64,000 nucleotides of DNA. It comes from Azospirillum oryzae (GTDB lineage Bacteria > Pseudomonadota > Alphaproteobacteria > Azospirillales > Azospirillaceae). Position 1 is the first letter of the stretch, and each line of letters begins with the position of its first letter. Shown here one piece after another: positions 43,429 through 53,522 of this stretch. The position numbers and the translations under genes are program-made. The stretch covers positions 186,001 to 250,000 of the forward strand of contig NZ_VTTM01000008.1 in assembly GCF_008364795.1 (NCBI RefSeq). Direction: 5' to 3'. The notes under the pieces were generated by a model. The model worked only from the letters and a program-made list of their open reading frames with translations. It was not told where the DNA came from and searched no databases.

Positions 43429-45371
43429 TGCTGAAGGAACTCGATCCCGTCGCCGCTCCCGCCATCGCGACCTCCGACATCGCTCCCGCCGATGCCGCTG
43501 CGGAGGTGCAGGAGTATCTCGCCCGCCAGAACAGCAAGGACCTGCTGCGCTTCATCACCTGCGGGTCGGTGGACGACGGCAAGTCGACGCTGATCGGCCG
43601 GCTGCTCTACGACTGCAAATGCCTGTTCGAGGACCAGCTGGCCAGCCTGGAGACGGACTCCGGCCGTTTCGGCACCACCGGCGCCGGCCAGCTCGACCTC
43701 GCGCTGCTGGTCGACGGGCTGGCGGCGGAGCGCGAGCAGGGCATCACCATCGACGTCGCCTACCGCTTCTTCACCACCGAGCGCCGCAAGTTCATCGTCG
43801 CCGACACGCCGGGCCACGAGCAGTACACCCGCAACATGGTCACCGGCGCGTCCACCGCCGACGCCGCGGTGCTGCTGGTCGACGCGCGCAAGGGCGTGCT
43901 GACCCAGACCCGGCGCCACAGCACCATCGTCTCGCTGCTTGGCGTGCGCCATGTCGTGCTGGCGGTCAACAAGATGGATGCCGTCGGCTGGGACCGCGAG
44001 ACCTTCGAGCGCATCGCCGCCGACTACCGCGTCTTCGCGGCGCGCATCGGCATCACCGACGTCACCTGCATCCCGGTCTCCGCGCTGACCGGCGACAACG
44101 TCACCAAGCCGTCGGACTCCATGGCCTGGTACGGCGGCCCTACCCTGCTCGGCCATCTGGAGAGCGTCGACGCCGCGGCGGAGCGGAAGCTCGGCTCCTT
44201 CCGCATGGCGGTGCAGTGGGTGAACCGGCCGAACCAGGACTTCCGCGGCTTCAGCGGCACGGTGGTCGGCGGCGCGGTGCGCGTCGGCGACGACGTCGCC
44301 ATCCTGCCCGGCGGCCGGACCAGCCGGGTGGCCCGCCTCGTCACCATGGACGGCGACCTTGAGACGGCGGAGCCCGGACAAGCCGTCACCCTGGTGCTGG
44401 CTGACGAGGTCGACGCCAGCCGCGGCGACATGATCGTCGCCGCCGCCGGCCGGCCGGAGGTGGCCGACCAGTTCGCCGCCCATGTGGTGTGGATGGACGA
44501 GCAGCCGCTGCTGCCCGGCCGCTCCTATCTGCTGCGGGCCGGTACGGCGACGGTCGGCGCCCAGGTGACGGAGCTGAAGCATTCCATCAACGTCAACACC
44601 CAGGAGCATGCCGCCGCCAAGCATCTGGATCTCAACGACGTCGGCTTCTGCAATCTGGCGCTCGACCGCCCGATCCCGTTCGACGCCTATGCCGACAGCC
44701 GCGAGACCGGCAGCTTCATCCTGATCGACCGGCTGACCAACGCCACCGCCGGCTGCGGCATGATCCGCTTCCCCCTGCGCCGCGCCTCCAACATCCACCG
44801 CCACGCCACGAAGGTGGACAAGGCGGCGCGGGCGGGGGACTTGCAGAAGCCCTGCGTGCTGTGGTTCACCGGCCTGTCCGGTTCCGGCAAGTCCAGCGTC
44901 GCCGACCGGCTGGAGCAGGAGCTGCACCGTCTGGGACGGCGCACCATGATCCTGGACGGCGACAATGTCCGCCATGGCCTGAACAGGGATCTGGGCTTCA
45001 CCGACGAGGACCGGGTGGAGAACATCCGCCGCGTCGCCGAGGTGTCGAAGCTGATGGTGGAGGCCGGGCTGATCGTGCTGGTCAGCTTCATCTCCCCCTT
45101 CCGCGAGGAGCGCCGGATGGCGCGCACCCTGGTGGAGGACGGCGAGTTCCTGGAGATCTTCATGGATACGCCGCTGGAGGTCTGCGAGGCGCGCGACCCC
45201 AAGGGGCTGTACAGGAAGGCGCGCGCCGGCCAGCTCCCCCACTTCACCGGCATCGACAGCGCCTACGAGCCGCCGGAAGCCCCGGAGATCACCTTGAAGG
45301 GCGGCGAACACGGCACCGACGAGATGGTCGCCCAGGTGATCGAGGAGCTGCGGCGGCGCGGGGTGATCTGA
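43428..45371 (+). CDS. cysN: bifunctional sulfate adenylyltransferase subunit 1 / APS kinase
   Basis: A 647-residue CysN-CysC fusion (NodQ-type). The GTPase domain has G1 GSVDDGKST (about 46-54), [13 protein letters not shown] (G3) and NKMD (G4), then EF-Tu-like beta-barrels. The APS kinase domain begins about residue 470 with P-loop GLSGSGKSS (about 482-490), [11 protein letters not shown] and [10 protein letters not shown]. CysN's GTPase drives APS synthesis and the kinase makes PAPS. All key motifs are intact. The terminator at 45398-45431 closes the operon. Confidence 0.95.
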   Translation: MLKELDPVAAPAIATSDIAPADAAAEVQEYLARQNSKDLLRFITCGSVDDGKSTLIGRLLYDCKCLFEDQLASLETDSGRFGTTGAGQLDLALLVDGLAAEREQGITIDVAYRFFTTERRKFIVADTPGHEQYTRNMVTGASTADAAVLLVDARKGVLTQTRRHSTIVSLLGVRHVVLAVNKMDAVGWDRETFERIAADYRVFAARIGITDVTCIPVSALTGDNVTKPSDSMAWYGGPTLLGHLESVDAAAERKLGSFRMAVQWVNRPNQDFRGFSGTVVGGAVRVGDDVAILPGGRTSRVARLVTMDGDLETAEPGQAVTLVLADEVDASRGDMIVAAAGRPEVADQFAAHVVWMDEQPLLPGRSYLLRAGTATVGAQVTELKHSINVNTQEHAAAKHLDLNDVGFCNLALDRPIPFDAYADSRETGSFILIDRLTNATAGCGMIRFPLRRASNIHRHATKVDKAARAGDLQKPCVLWFTGLSGSGKSSVADRLEQELHRLGRRTMILDGDNVRHGLNRDLGFTDEDRVENIRRVAEVSKLMVEAGLIVLVSFISPFREERRMARTLVEDGEFLEIFMDTPLEVCEARDPKGLYRKARAGQLPHFTGIDSAYEPPEAPEITLKGGEHGTDEMVAQVIEELRRRGVI

Positions 45372-45397
45372 CCGGGCAGCGCCCCGATGAGGGGAAG

Positions 45398-45431
45398 GGT
45401 GTCCGCTTCCATCGGGAGCGGACACCTTTTT
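45398..45431 (+). terminator. intrinsic terminator after cysNC
   Basis: GGTGTCCGCTTCC (45398-45410) pairs with GGGAGCGGACACC (45414-45426) across a 3-base loop, followed by TTTTT (45427-45431). Only one G-T wobble interrupts the 13-bp stem. It ends just before the converging mtnP gene. Confidence 0.92.
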
Positions 45432-45441
45432 CCATTGTGGA

Positions 45442-46329
45442 TCACCCCAGCGTGCGCTTCACGATCAGCGACAGCTTTTCCAGCATCGCCGGATCGCGGT
45501 GGGAGGGGGCGGTCATGATGGCGTTGTCCAGCGCGGTGTGGCAGCCCTGGGTGCACGCACCCTCGCGCCCCGCCACCTTCGGCGCCAGGGCCGAGACCAG
45601 CGCGCGCGCCCTGCCGGCATTGGCGACCACCACCCGGATCACCGCATCGACCGACACATGGTCGTGCCCCTCGTGCCAGCAGTCGTAATCGGTGACCATG
45701 GCGACGGTCGCGTAGCACATCTCCGCCTCGCGGGCGAGCTTGGCCTCCGGCATGTTGGTCATGCCGATGACGTCGCAGCCCCAGCTGCGGTAGAGGTTCG
45801 ATTCGGCGACGGTGGAGAATTGCGGCCCCTCCATCACCATGTAGGTGCCGCGCCGCTGGTGCGGGATGTCCAGCTCGACCAGCGCCTGCTCGATCAGGTC
45901 GCCCAGCCGGCCGCAGACCGGATGGCCCAGCGCCACATGGGCGACCAGCCCGCTGCCGAAGAAGGTTTTGTCGCGGGCGAAAGTGCGGTCGATGAACTGG
46001 TCGATCACCACGAAGGTGCCCGGCGGCAGATGCTCCTTCAGCGAGCCGACCGCCGACACCGACAGGATCTCGGTCACACCCAGCTGCTTAAGCGCATGGA
46101 TGTTGGCGCGGAAATTCAGCTCCGACGGCGGGATGCGGTGGCCGCGGCCGTGGCGCGGCAGGAAGACCAGCTTCTGCCCCGCCAGCTCGCCGGTCAGCAG
46201 TTCGTCCGACGGGTCGCCGAAGGGCGTGGTCACCTTGACCCAGCGGGTGTTCTCCAGCCCGTCGATGTCGTACAGGCCGCTGCCGCCGATCACCCCCAGA
46301 ACCGTTTCGCCAACCGCATCACTGCTCAT
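45442..46329 (-). CDS. mtnP: S-methyl-5'-thioadenosine phosphorylase
   Basis: A 295-residue MTA phosphorylase. [16 protein letters not shown], the phosphate-binding [48 protein letters not shown] and [19 protein letters not shown] are all family motifs. It splits methylthioadenosine to adenine and methylthioribose-1-phosphate. It is divergent from mtnA, whose product acts next in the salvage pathway. Confidence 0.95.
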   Translation of the reverse strand: MSSDAVGETVLGVIGGSGLYDIDGLENTRWVKVTTPFGDPSDELLTGELAGQKLVFLPRHGRGHRIPPSELNFRANIHALKQLGVTEILSVSAVGSLKEHLPPGTFVVIDQFIDRTFARDKTFFGSGLVAHVALGHPVCGRLGDLIEQALVELDIPHQRRGTYMVMEGPQFSTVAESNLYRSWGCDVIGMTNMPEAKLAREAEMCYATVAMVTDYDCWHEGHDHVSVDAVIRVVVANAGRARALVSALAPKVAGREGACTQGCHTALDNAIMTAPSHRDPAMLEKLSLIVKRTLG

Positions 46330-46481
46330 GCCCTGCTCTCCCCGCTGAAGCCGGTGCGACTATTCCGGGCAGACCGGGAGAAGGCAACAGCGGACTTCCT
46401 CCACAAGCGGCCACAAGCAGATTGATGCAGGCCCGTCCGCTCACTACTCTCGCCAGCCCGGCTTTTGATGGAGTGTCAGTC

Positions 46482-47573
46482 ATGCGGATCGACGGGACGG
46501 CCTATCGCACCATCTGGCCGGACGGCGAGGGTGCCGTCGCCATCATCGACCAGACCCGGCTGCCGCACGACTTCGCCGTCGTCCGCCTGACCAGCCTGGA
46601 GGAGGCCGCCCACGCCATCCGCGCCATGCTGGTGCGCGGCGCCCCGCTGATCGGTGCCGCGGCGGCCTACGGCGTGGCCCTGGCCCTGCGCGCCGACGCC
46701 AGCGACCGCGGGCTGGAGCGGGCCTGCGCCACCCTGCTGGCGACCCGCCCGACGGCGGTCAACCTGCGCTGGGCGCTGGAGCGCATGCGCGGCCTGCTGG
46801 CCCCGCTGCCGGAGGCCCAACGCGTCGGGGCCGCCGAGGCGGAGGCCGCGGCCATCGCCGACGAGGATGTCGAGATCAACCGCTCCATCGGCCTGCACGG
46901 CGCGGCGTTGATCCGCGCCGCGGCGGCGAACAAGGTTCCGGGTGAGCCGGTCAATGTGCTGACCCACTGCAACGCCGGCTGGCTCGCCACCGTCGACTGG
47001 GGCACGGCGCTCGCCCCCGTCTATGCCGCCTTCGAGCAGGGCATCCCGCTGCATGTCTGGGTGGACGAGACGAGGCCGCGCAACCAGGGCGCCAGCCTGA
47101 CCGCCTGGGAGCTGAAGCACCACGGCGTCCCCCACACCGTCATCGCTGACAATGTCGGCGGCCATCTGATGCAGCATGGCAAGGTCGACCTGTGCATCGT
47201 CGGCACCGACCGCACCACCGCGACCGGCGACGTCTGCAACAAGATCGGCACCTATCTGAAGGCGTTGGCCGCGCACGACAACGGCGTGCCCTTCTATGTC
47301 GGGCTGCCGTCGCCGACCATCGACTGGACCATCGGCGACGGCGTGCGCGACATCCCCATCGAGGAGCGCGACGGCCGCGAGGTGAGCGAGCTGACCGGCC
47401 GCACCGCCGACGGCCGGATCGAGACGGTGCGCGTCACCCCCGACGGCAGCCCGGTCGCCAATTACGCCTTCGACGTCACGCCGGCCCGGCTGGTGACCGG
47501 CCTGATCACCGAACGCGGCGTCTGCCCCGCCACGCGCGACGGACTGCTGGGACTGTTTCCCGAGCGGGGCTGA
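46482..47573 (+). CDS. mtnA: methylthioribose-1-phosphate isomerase
   Basis: A 363-residue MtnA of the eIF2B-like family. [12 protein letters not shown] is the usual N-terminus; [30 protein letters not shown] (catalytic Cys in HCNAG), [11 protein letters not shown] and [20 protein letters not shown] (catalytic Asp) follow. ATG 46482 is chosen because GGAG lies 8 bases upstream; the in-frame ATG at 46425 has no ribosome site. It acts on the product of MtnP. The 152-base gap between the two starts should hold both promoters. Confidence 0.94.
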   Translation: MRIDGTAYRTIWPDGEGAVAIIDQTRLPHDFAVVRLTSLEEAAHAIRAMLVRGAPLIGAAAAYGVALALRADASDRGLERACATLLATRPTAVNLRWALERMRGLLAPLPEAQRVGAAEAEAAAIADEDVEINRSIGLHGAALIRAAAANKVPGEPVNVLTHCNAGWLATVDWGTALAPVYAAFEQGIPLHVWVDETRPRNQGASLTAWELKHHGVPHTVIADNVGGHLMQHGKVDLCIVGTDRTTATGDVCNKIGTYLKALAAHDNGVPFYVGLPSPTIDWTIGDGVRDIPIEERDGREVSELTGRTADGRIETVRVTPDGSPVANYAFDVTPARLVTGLITERGVCPATRDGLLGLFPERG

Positions 47574-47596
47574 GGGCGTCACCGGCACGGTGACGG

Positions 47597-49021
47597 TCAG
47601 GCGTCTGGCGGCTCCCCCACCATCTCCCGCGCCCGCCGCAGGTCGGCGACGAAATCGCGATAGGCCTGCTCCGCCGTCTCTCCGGCCGGCAGGCGCAGCA
47701 GGTAGGACGGGTGGACGGTGACGAAGCCGTTCCAGTCGCCGAAGCCCATCGGCCCGCGTTCCCGCAGGACCGACACGCTGCGTCCGGTCAGCGCCAGGGC
47801 CGCCGTGGCGCCCAGCGTCACCACCAGACGCGGGCGGACGAAGCCCAGCTCCTTCATCAGCCACCAGCGGTAATGCTTCACCTCGCCGGCGGTCGGCGAC
47901 TGGTGCAGGCGGCGCTTGCCGCGGGCGACGAACTTGAAATGCTTCACCGCGTTGGTCAGGTAGGCGGCGCTGCGCTCGATCCCGGCCTCCTCCAGCGCGC
48001 GGGTCAGCAGCTGCCCGGCCGGGCCGACGAAGGGGCGGCCCTCCAGGTCCTCCTGGTCGCCGGGCTGCTCGCCGACGATGGCGATGGCGGCTCCCACCGG
48101 CCCCTCGCCCGGCACCGCCTGCGTCGCCCCCGGCACCAGCGGATCCGCCGCCAGGATGATGCGGTTCAGCTCGGCCAGCGTCGCCGGCTCCTGCCGGGCC
48201 ATGGCGGCGACGGCCTTGTCGGGGTTGCGGCGGCGGGGGGTGGCGGCTTCCGCCTCGATCATCGCCTGCACCCGCGCAGGCGCGGAGCGGATCATACCGG
48301 GAATGGCCGCCGCCTCCGGCAAATTGGCCCAGTATTTCCGCGGCATCTCCGCCCGCATTGCCGCGGGGTTCACCCGCGCCGGGTTGAAGGTGCTCTCGTA
48401 ATAGCGCTGCCAGCCCTCGGCGAAGCGGTCGTCACGGTCGAGCCCCTCCGGCTTCACCGCCGCCGGCCCGACGGTCAGCGACCGCCGGTCCCACTGCAGC
48501 GAGCCCACCGGCGTCAGGATCGTCCAGACCAGACTCTCGAAGCGCTCGACGAAGAAGGGGGCGGTGGCCTCGACGATGAAATGGTCGGGCTCGAACCACG
48601 CGACATAGCGCTCGGCCCCATCAGGATCCCTCACCTCGCGGAAGCGCAGGAAGGCGTGCATCTTGTGCAGGTCGCGCCTTACCGCCTTGTCCAGCAGCGC
48701 CAGCCGGTGCACCAGCGGGTCGGCATGGTGGTCGAGCATGTCGCGCTCCCCCCGCAGCACCCGCCAGACCAGCCGGTGCAACAGGGCGTAGCGTTCCGGA
48801 TCGCGGTGGCAGACCACGCTTTCGATCAGCGCCCCCACCGGGCGCGGCAGCGATACCGGCGGCGCGTCCGCCGGCAGAGGTGCGTCATCCCCGAACAGCG
48901 ACGGCGCCGCCCCGACGCTCCACACCACCTCGCCCGGATCGGCGCCGAGCGCGACCAGCCCGCGCAGCGCGCGGCGGAAGCCGTCGAGGTCGGCGCCGTC
49001 CTTCAGGTCCACGCGGTACAT
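47597..49021 (-). CDS. DUF4130 - UdgX-type uracil-DNA glycosylase fusion
   Basis: A 474-residue two-domain protein. Residues about 75-245 match DUF4130 (TIGR03915 type: RDLHKMHAFLRFREV, then WFEPDHFIVE). Residues about 280-474 are a family 4-like uracil-DNA glycosylase: GEQPGDQEDLEGRPFVGPAG, then RGKRRLHQSP (KRRLH at about 369-373), then HPSYLLR. The R/K-rich loop with His is the mark of UdgX, which forms a covalent bond to DNA at uracil through that His. The expected Cys ligands of the iron-sulfur cluster are not obvious. ATG 49021 is preferred over GTG 49033; neither has a strong ribosome site. The radical-SAM gene is directly upstream. Confidence 0.87.
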   Translation of the reverse strand: MYRVDLKDGADLDGFRRALRGLVALGADPGEVVWSVGAAPSLFGDDAPLPADAPPVSLPRPVGALIESVVCHRDPERYALLHRLVWRVLRGERDMLDHHADPLVHRLALLDKAVRRDLHKMHAFLRFREVRDPDGAERYVAWFEPDHFIVEATAPFFVERFESLVWTILTPVGSLQWDRRSLTVGPAAVKPEGLDRDDRFAEGWQRYYESTFNPARVNPAAMRAEMPRKYWANLPEAAAIPGMIRSAPARVQAMIEAEAATPRRRNPDKAVAAMARQEPATLAELNRIILAADPLVPGATQAVPGEGPVGAAIAIVGEQPGDQEDLEGRPFVGPAGQLLTRALEEAGIERSAAYLTNAVKHFKFVARGKRRLHQSPTAGEVKHYRWWLMKELGFVRPRLVVTLGATAALALTGRSVSVLRERGPMGFGDWNGFVTVHPSYLLRLPAGETAEQAYRDFVADLRRAREMVGEPPDA

Positions 49022-49036
49022 GGGGCGATACACGGC

Positions 49037-50248
49037 TCAGAACAGGCTGAGCTGCTTGGGCGGCGCCACCAGACGCTGCCGCAGGTCGGCGCGGTCGGTC
49101 AGCCCGCCCGGATGGTGGTCGGCGGCGATCAGGAAGGCGCGCGCCCGCTTCAGCCCGGACGACAGCCGGGCCACATCCTCCAGCCGCAAGGTGGTGTGGC
49201 GCCGCGCCTCGACGATCTTGTCGACCGCCCGCGCGCCCAGCCCCGGCACGCGCAGCAGCATCTCGCGGTCGGCGCTGTTGACGTCGACCGGGAAGCGCTC
49301 GCGGTTCTTCAGGGCCCAGGCCAGCTTGGGATCGATGCCGAGGTCCAGCATCCCGCCCTCGCCCCCGGCGGCGATCTCCTCCACCGTGAAGCCGTAATAG
49401 CGCAGCAGCCAGTCGGCCTGGTACAGCCGGTTCTCGCGCTGCAGCGGCGGCGGCTTGGCCGGCAGGGCGGAACTCGCCTCCGGGATCGGGCTGAAGGCCG
49501 AATAATAGACCCGCCGCAGCCCATAGCGGCGATAGAGCGTGTCGCTGGTCTCCAGCACCGACAGGTCGGTGGAGGCGTCGGCGCCGACGATCATCTGGGT
49601 GCTCTGCCCGGCGGGGGAGAAGCGGCGCTTCTCCTCCTTGGCCTCCAGGATGCGTTCGCCGACCTGCCCCATCACCGCCTTGATCGCGGTGCCGTCCTTC
49701 TCCGGCGCGAACTCCTTCAGGCTGCGGTCGGAAGCCAGTTCCAGGTTGATCGACAGCCGGTCGGCCCACAGCCCGGCCTGCTCGATCAGCCAGGGGCTGG
49801 CCTCCGGGATCGTCTTCAGGTGGATGTAGCCGGCGAAGCCATGGTCGCGCCGCAGCGTGCGCGCCACCAGCATCAGCTGCTCCATCGTGTAATCGGGCGA
49901 GCGGATGATGCCGGAGGACAGGAACAGCCCCTCGATGCAGTTGCGCTTGTAGAAGCCCAGCGTCAGCCGCACCACCTCGTCCACGCTGAACCGCGCCCGC
50001 CGCACGTTGGAGGAGCGGCGGTTGATGCAGTAGGCGCAGTCGAACAGGCAATAGTTGGTCAGCAGGATCTTGAGCAGCGAGACGCAGCGCCCGTCCGGCG
50101 TATAGGCATGGCAGATGCCGGCCCCGGTGGTCGAGCCGATGCCGTCCGGCCCGCCCGTCCGCCGCTTCGCCCCCGACGACGCGCAGGAGGCGTCGTACTT
50201 CGCCGCGTCGGCGAGAATTTCGAGCTTGTCGAGCAGCGCGTCATCCAC
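49037..50248 (-). CDS. UDG-linked radical SAM protein, putative DNA modification/repair
   Basis: A 403-residue member of the radical-SAM family genomically linked to UdgX (TIGR03916). The 4Fe-4S site is C67-x3-C71-x2-C74 in NYCLFDCAYC. A TIM-barrel core follows, with GIIRSPDYTMEQLMLVA. The C-terminus contains a helix-hairpin-helix (VNSADREMLLRVPGLGARAV, about 320-340), which suggests DNA contact. The chemistry is unknown. GTG 50248 has a GA-rich site upstream; a TTG at 50284 adds 12 residues. It ends 15 bases before the fusion gene, so both are one transcription unit. Confidence 0.87.
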   Translation of the reverse strand: MDDALLDKLEILADAAKYDASCASSGAKRRTGGPDGIGSTTGAGICHAYTPDGRCVSLLKILLTNYCLFDCAYCINRRSSNVRRARFSVDEVVRLTLGFYKRNCIEGLFLSSGIIRSPDYTMEQLMLVARTLRRDHGFAGYIHLKTIPEASPWLIEQAGLWADRLSINLELASDRSLKEFAPEKDGTAIKAVMGQVGERILEAKEEKRRFSPAGQSTQMIVGADASTDLSVLETSDTLYRRYGLRRVYYSAFSPIPEASSALPAKPPPLQRENRLYQADWLLRYYGFTVEEIAAGGEGGMLDLGIDPKLAWALKNRERFPVDVNSADREMLLRVPGLGARAVDKIVEARRHTTLRLEDVARLSSGLKRARAFLIAADHHPGGLTDRADLRQRLVAPPKQLSLF

Positions 50249-50351
50249 CGTGGAGGCTTCCCTCTCCCTTGAAGATGTTCGCAATATGTTCTTTTGAAAG
50301 CAAAAGGCAAGCCGAATGGCGGGGGCAAAATTGCGTCTCCGGCCCGCCCCG

Positions 50352-52358
50352 TCAGCCCACCAAAAGCGCCTCGCCCAGTTTCCGCAGCACGCTGTCCCAG
50401 TCGCCCGGCGCCGTCTGCCGGAACAGCCTGACCGACGGATACCAGACCGTGTCGTGGCGCCCCTGCATCCAGCGCCATTCGGCGCTGTGGGGAAGCAGCG
50501 CCCAGGTCGGGCGCCCCAGCCCGCCGGCGAGATGGACGGTCGAGTTGTCGACCGACACCACCAGATCCATGGCGGAGATCAGCGCCGCCAGCCCGTCGAT
50601 GTCGCCCCAGGCATCCAGCCCCGGATCGGTGACGCCGGCGGCGGCGGCCTCCGCGGCGACGTCGCCATATTGCAGGCTGACCAGCCTCACGCCGGGCCGC
50701 TCCAGCGCATGTGCCAGCCGGGCGAGCGGGAGGGAGCGCAGATGCCCGACGGCGGCGTTCTTGCTGCTCCACGAAACCCCGATCAAGCGCCGGCCATCCC
50801 CGAGACGCCGCCGCAGTTCGGCCACCCGGTCGGGATCGGCCTTCAGGAAGGCGGGCTGGCGGCCGGCGAAGTCCTCGATCCGGCGGCGCATCAGGCGCGG
50901 CAGGCTGCCGGCCGGGATCTGCGCGACCACGTCCGGCGCGGTCAGCCGTCCGTCCGGCGGTTCGCCGCGCGCCACCACGGTGACGCCCGGCAGGCAGTGG
51001 GGCAGGCAGTGGGGCAGGCCGCGGGCGAAGAGCGGGGCCAGCCGCGCGTCGCAGTCCAGCACCACCCGTGCCCCCTCCCCGGCCAGCTGCGGGATCAGGC
51101 TGGCGAACATCACCTCGTCGCCCAGCCCCTGCTCGCCCCACACCAGCAGTCTGCCGTCGCCCAGCGGCCTGCCGTCCCAGAGCGGCTGGGGGAACTCCGC
51201 CCGCGGGAAGCGGCCGGACGGCACGGCCCAGCCCAGCTCATAGTCGTCCCACCCCTCCGCCAGCCGGCCGAGCGTCAGCAGGGCGATGGAGCGGTTGAAA
51301 CGCGCCTGGGGGGCGCCGTCATCGGCGTTGACCGCCTGTTCGAAGGCGCCCAGCGCCTCGCCGGCCTTTCCCCGCGCCATCAGGACGGAGCCCAGCGTGT
51401 TCCAGCCCCCGGCAAATTTGGGTTCAAATTCGGGTTCTGCGGCGACGGCGGCCCGCGAGTCCGCTTCCGCCGGTTCCAGCCGGCCCAGCTTCAGCCAGCC
51501 GTCGGCGCGGTTGTTCAGCAGCACCGGGTTCCCCGGCAGCAGGGCCAGCCCGCGGCCATAGCCGGCGACCGAATCCGCAAGCCGCCCCAGCCCCTTCAAC
51601 CGGTTGGCAAGCTCGTTCCACAAGGCCGGATCGCCGGGGGCGAGCGCCACGGCGATGCGCGCGGCCTCCGCCGCCCGCTCCGGCAGCCCTTCCCCCGCCA
51701 GCAGGCTGGCGAGGGTGGAGAACAGCCCGGCATCCGCCGGATCGTCCGAGACGGTCATCGCCCGGCGCTGGGCCGCCATGGCGGCCCCACCCCGCCCCAG
51801 TTCCCGCTCTGTGGCGGCGAGCCGCAGCAGCGCCCTGGCATGCGCCGGCTCCAGCACCAGCGCCGCGCGGAAGCCGTCCCGCGCCCCGGCGAACCGCCCC
51901 TGCGCCTCCCGCAGCAGCGCCCGGTTCAGGTGGATGCTGGCGTGGAGCGGCGCCACCCTCAGCAGGGCGCCATACTGCTCCTCCGCCTCGGCCGTCCGTC
52001 CCAGATCCTGCAGGAACCCGGCCAGCTGGAAGCGCGGTTCCACCGCCTCCGGCTGCAGGGCGACGGCGTTGGCGTAGAGGCGGGCGGCGCGGTCCGGCCG
52101 CTTCAGCGCGGCCTCGACCCGTGCCAGATTGATGGAGAAATCGGCGATGTCGGGCGCGACGGCGATGGCGCGGCGGATCCGGTTGATCGCCTCGTCCGTC
52201 CGGCCGGTCAGCGCCGCCAGGATGCCCCACAGGTGAAGCGCATGGGGATGGCCGGGGGACGCCGCGAGAATGCGGCGATACAGGGTGTCGGCCTTGGCGA
52301 AGCGCCCGGCCTCCTGATGATCCAGCGCCGCGACCAGGGCTTCCTGCAATGTTGCCAT
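50352..52358 (-). CDS. TPR-containing glycosyltransferase (GT9/GT41-like)
   Basis: A 668-residue protein. Residues about 1-380 are tetratricopeptide repeats (about 9-10 units, such as ADTLYRRILAASPGHPHALH). The C-terminal part (about 390-668) is a GT-B domain of the type seen in tetratricopeptide glycosyltransferases: LLVWGEQGLGDEVMFASLIPQL, then IGVSWSSKNAAVGHLRSLPL, then MDLVVSVDNSTVHLAGGLGRPTWALLP (split). Acceptor unknown; flagellin or surface proteins are possible. A tandem duplication of 12 bases (50989-51000 and 51001-51012) gives LPHCLPHCLPG and looks recent. Confidence 0.85.
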   Translation of the reverse strand: MATLQEALVAALDHQEAGRFAKADTLYRRILAASPGHPHALHLWGILAALTGRTDEAINRIRRAIAVAPDIADFSINLARVEAALKRPDRAARLYANAVALQPEAVEPRFQLAGFLQDLGRTAEAEEQYGALLRVAPLHASIHLNRALLREAQGRFAGARDGFRAALVLEPAHARALLRLAATERELGRGGAAMAAQRRAMTVSDDPADAGLFSTLASLLAGEGLPERAAEAARIAVALAPGDPALWNELANRLKGLGRLADSVAGYGRGLALLPGNPVLLNNRADGWLKLGRLEPAEADSRAAVAAEPEFEPKFAGGWNTLGSVLMARGKAGEALGAFEQAVNADDGAPQARFNRSIALLTLGRLAEGWDDYELGWAVPSGRFPRAEFPQPLWDGRPLGDGRLLVWGEQGLGDEVMFASLIPQLAGEGARVVLDCDARLAPLFARGLPHCLPHCLPGVTVVARGEPPDGRLTAPDVVAQIPAGSLPRLMRRRIEDFAGRQPAFLKADPDRVAELRRRLGDGRRLIGVSWSSKNAAVGHLRSLPLARLAHALERPGVRLVSLQYGDVAAEAAAAGVTDPGLDAWGDIDGLAALISAMDLVVSVDNSTVHLAGGLGRPTWALLPHSAEWRWMQGRHDTVWYPSVRLFRQTAPGDWDSVLRKLGEALLVG

Positions 52359-52780
52359 CGCCCTTTATAGGTTGGGGGGAATTGCCGGTACAAGTCCCGC
52401 TCCGGTTCCGGTCCTTATCGGCTCGCAAATTGTTCGGGGGCCGTCTTGACAGGAAAGCGGGACGGGGCCACGTGCTCATCACCTGGATCCGGGCCCCTCT
52501 GGCGACTTAGACGTGGTCGCGATGTCGGATCTCTTCACCTGCTTTTGCGCCGACGGGCGTGACCGCACTTGGAGGGACCGATGTCCTTTTCCCCGACCCC
52601 TTCGCCGGAAAGCCCGCCCCGGATCCCGGCCCTTCCCGCTTCCGACGCCTCCCCGACGCGCGCCGCCCCTCCGGCGCGCGGCCGCAGCCTCACGCCCCTT
52701 CGGGGCGACAGTCTTGCGCCTTGTCAGGGTGTCGGCGGCAGGGCCTTTCCCGCAACTTCCTCATGAGAACGAGCATCGCC
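52359..52780. other. intergenic region before the DUF2076 gene
   Basis: 422 bases. TTGACA at 52446-52451 is a perfect -35 hexamer on the plus strand, but 17 bases later the sequence is CACGTG, not a -10. A short reading frame (52581-52766, 61 codons, Pro-rich) has GGAGG upstream and ends just before the DUF2076 gene. It is not convincing as a protein gene. Confidence 0.3.
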
Positions 52781-53464
52781 ATGGACCAGACCGAACGCCA
52801 GATCATCGACGACCTGTTCGCCAAGCTGCATCAGGCCGAGGCGCAATCCGGCCCGCGCGATCCCGAGGCCGAGGCGCTGATCCGCGAGCGCATCGCCCGC
52901 CAGCCGGCCGCCCCCTATCTGATGGCCCAGGCCATCGTGATGATGGAGCAGGCGCTCGCCGCCTCGCAAGGCCGCAACGAGGAGCTGGAGCGCCAGCTGC
53001 GCGAGCGTCCCGCCGCTCCGGCCCAGTCCGGCGGCGGCGGTCTGTTCGGCAGCCTGTTCGGCGGCGGACGGCCGGCTCCCCAGCCCCAGCCCCAGTACCA
53101 GCACCCCGCCGCCGCCCAGGCGGCCATGCCGCCGGGTTCGCCCTGGGGCCGTCCGGCCGCCAACGGGCCGGCCGCCAATGGGCCGGCAGGCGCCCCGGCC
53201 TATGGCGACCCCCGCGTCGCCGGTTATGCCCAGCAGCCGCGGGCCGGCGGCGGCTTCATGGCCGGGGCCATGCAGACGGCGGCCGGCGTCGCCGGCGGCA
53301 TGCTGATCGGCAGCGCGCTGTCCAGCATGCTCTCCGGCGGCGAGGCGGTGGCCGCCGAGGCCGCCGGTGCGGCCACCGACGCGGCGACCGCCGCCACCGA
53401 TCATGCCGAACAGGCGGTCGAGGACAGCGGCTGGGGCGATTTCGGCGGCGAAGAAGAACTCTGA
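52781..53464 (+). CDS. DUF2076 domain-containing protein
   Basis: A 227-residue DUF2076 protein. Residues 1-70 are the conserved helical part (QTERQIIDDLFAKLHQAEAQ, then YLMAQAIVMMEQALAA). Residues 80-160 are Gly/Pro/Ala/Gln-rich and disordered with a short NGPAANGPA duplication. A Gly/Ala/Met-rich segment (GGFMAGAMQTAAGVAGGMLIG) could insert in a membrane. The C-terminus is acidic (GWGDFGGEEEL). Function unknown; it was once thought a periplasmic ligand-binding protein, which the sequence does not support. ATG 52781 is the family start. Confidence 0.85.
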   Translation: MDQTERQIIDDLFAKLHQAEAQSGPRDPEAEALIRERIARQPAAPYLMAQAIVMMEQALAASQGRNEELERQLRERPAAPAQSGGGGLFGSLFGGGRPAPQPQPQYQHPAAAQAAMPPGSPWGRPAANGPAANGPAGAPAYGDPRVAGYAQQPRAGGGFMAGAMQTAAGVAGGMLIGSALSSMLSGGEAVAAEAAGAATDAATAATDHAEQAVEDSGWGDFGGEEEL

Positions 53465-53522
53465 GGCCCGCGCCGGTTCGCGGGAGGGAGGCGACCGGCC
53501 CCCTTCCCGCGGGCCTGTTCCC
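53465..53522. terminator. hairpin between converging genes
   Basis: GGCCCGCG near 53466 and CGCGGGCC near 53507 can pair across a GC-rich centre, followed by TGTTCC. It sits between the converging DUF2076 and UDP-sugar dehydrogenase genes and may end both. No true T tract. Confidence 0.4.

Noticed and set aside
52446-52474. Perfect TTGACA as a sigma-70 promoter
   Set aside because: No -10 hexamer at 16-18 bases (the sequence there is CACGTG), so it is probably coincidence.
52581-52766. 61-codon frame with a GGAGG site before DUF2076
   Set aside because: Pro/Ser-rich with no conserved look; upstream of GC-rich DNA such frames arise by chance. Ribosome profiling could overturn this.
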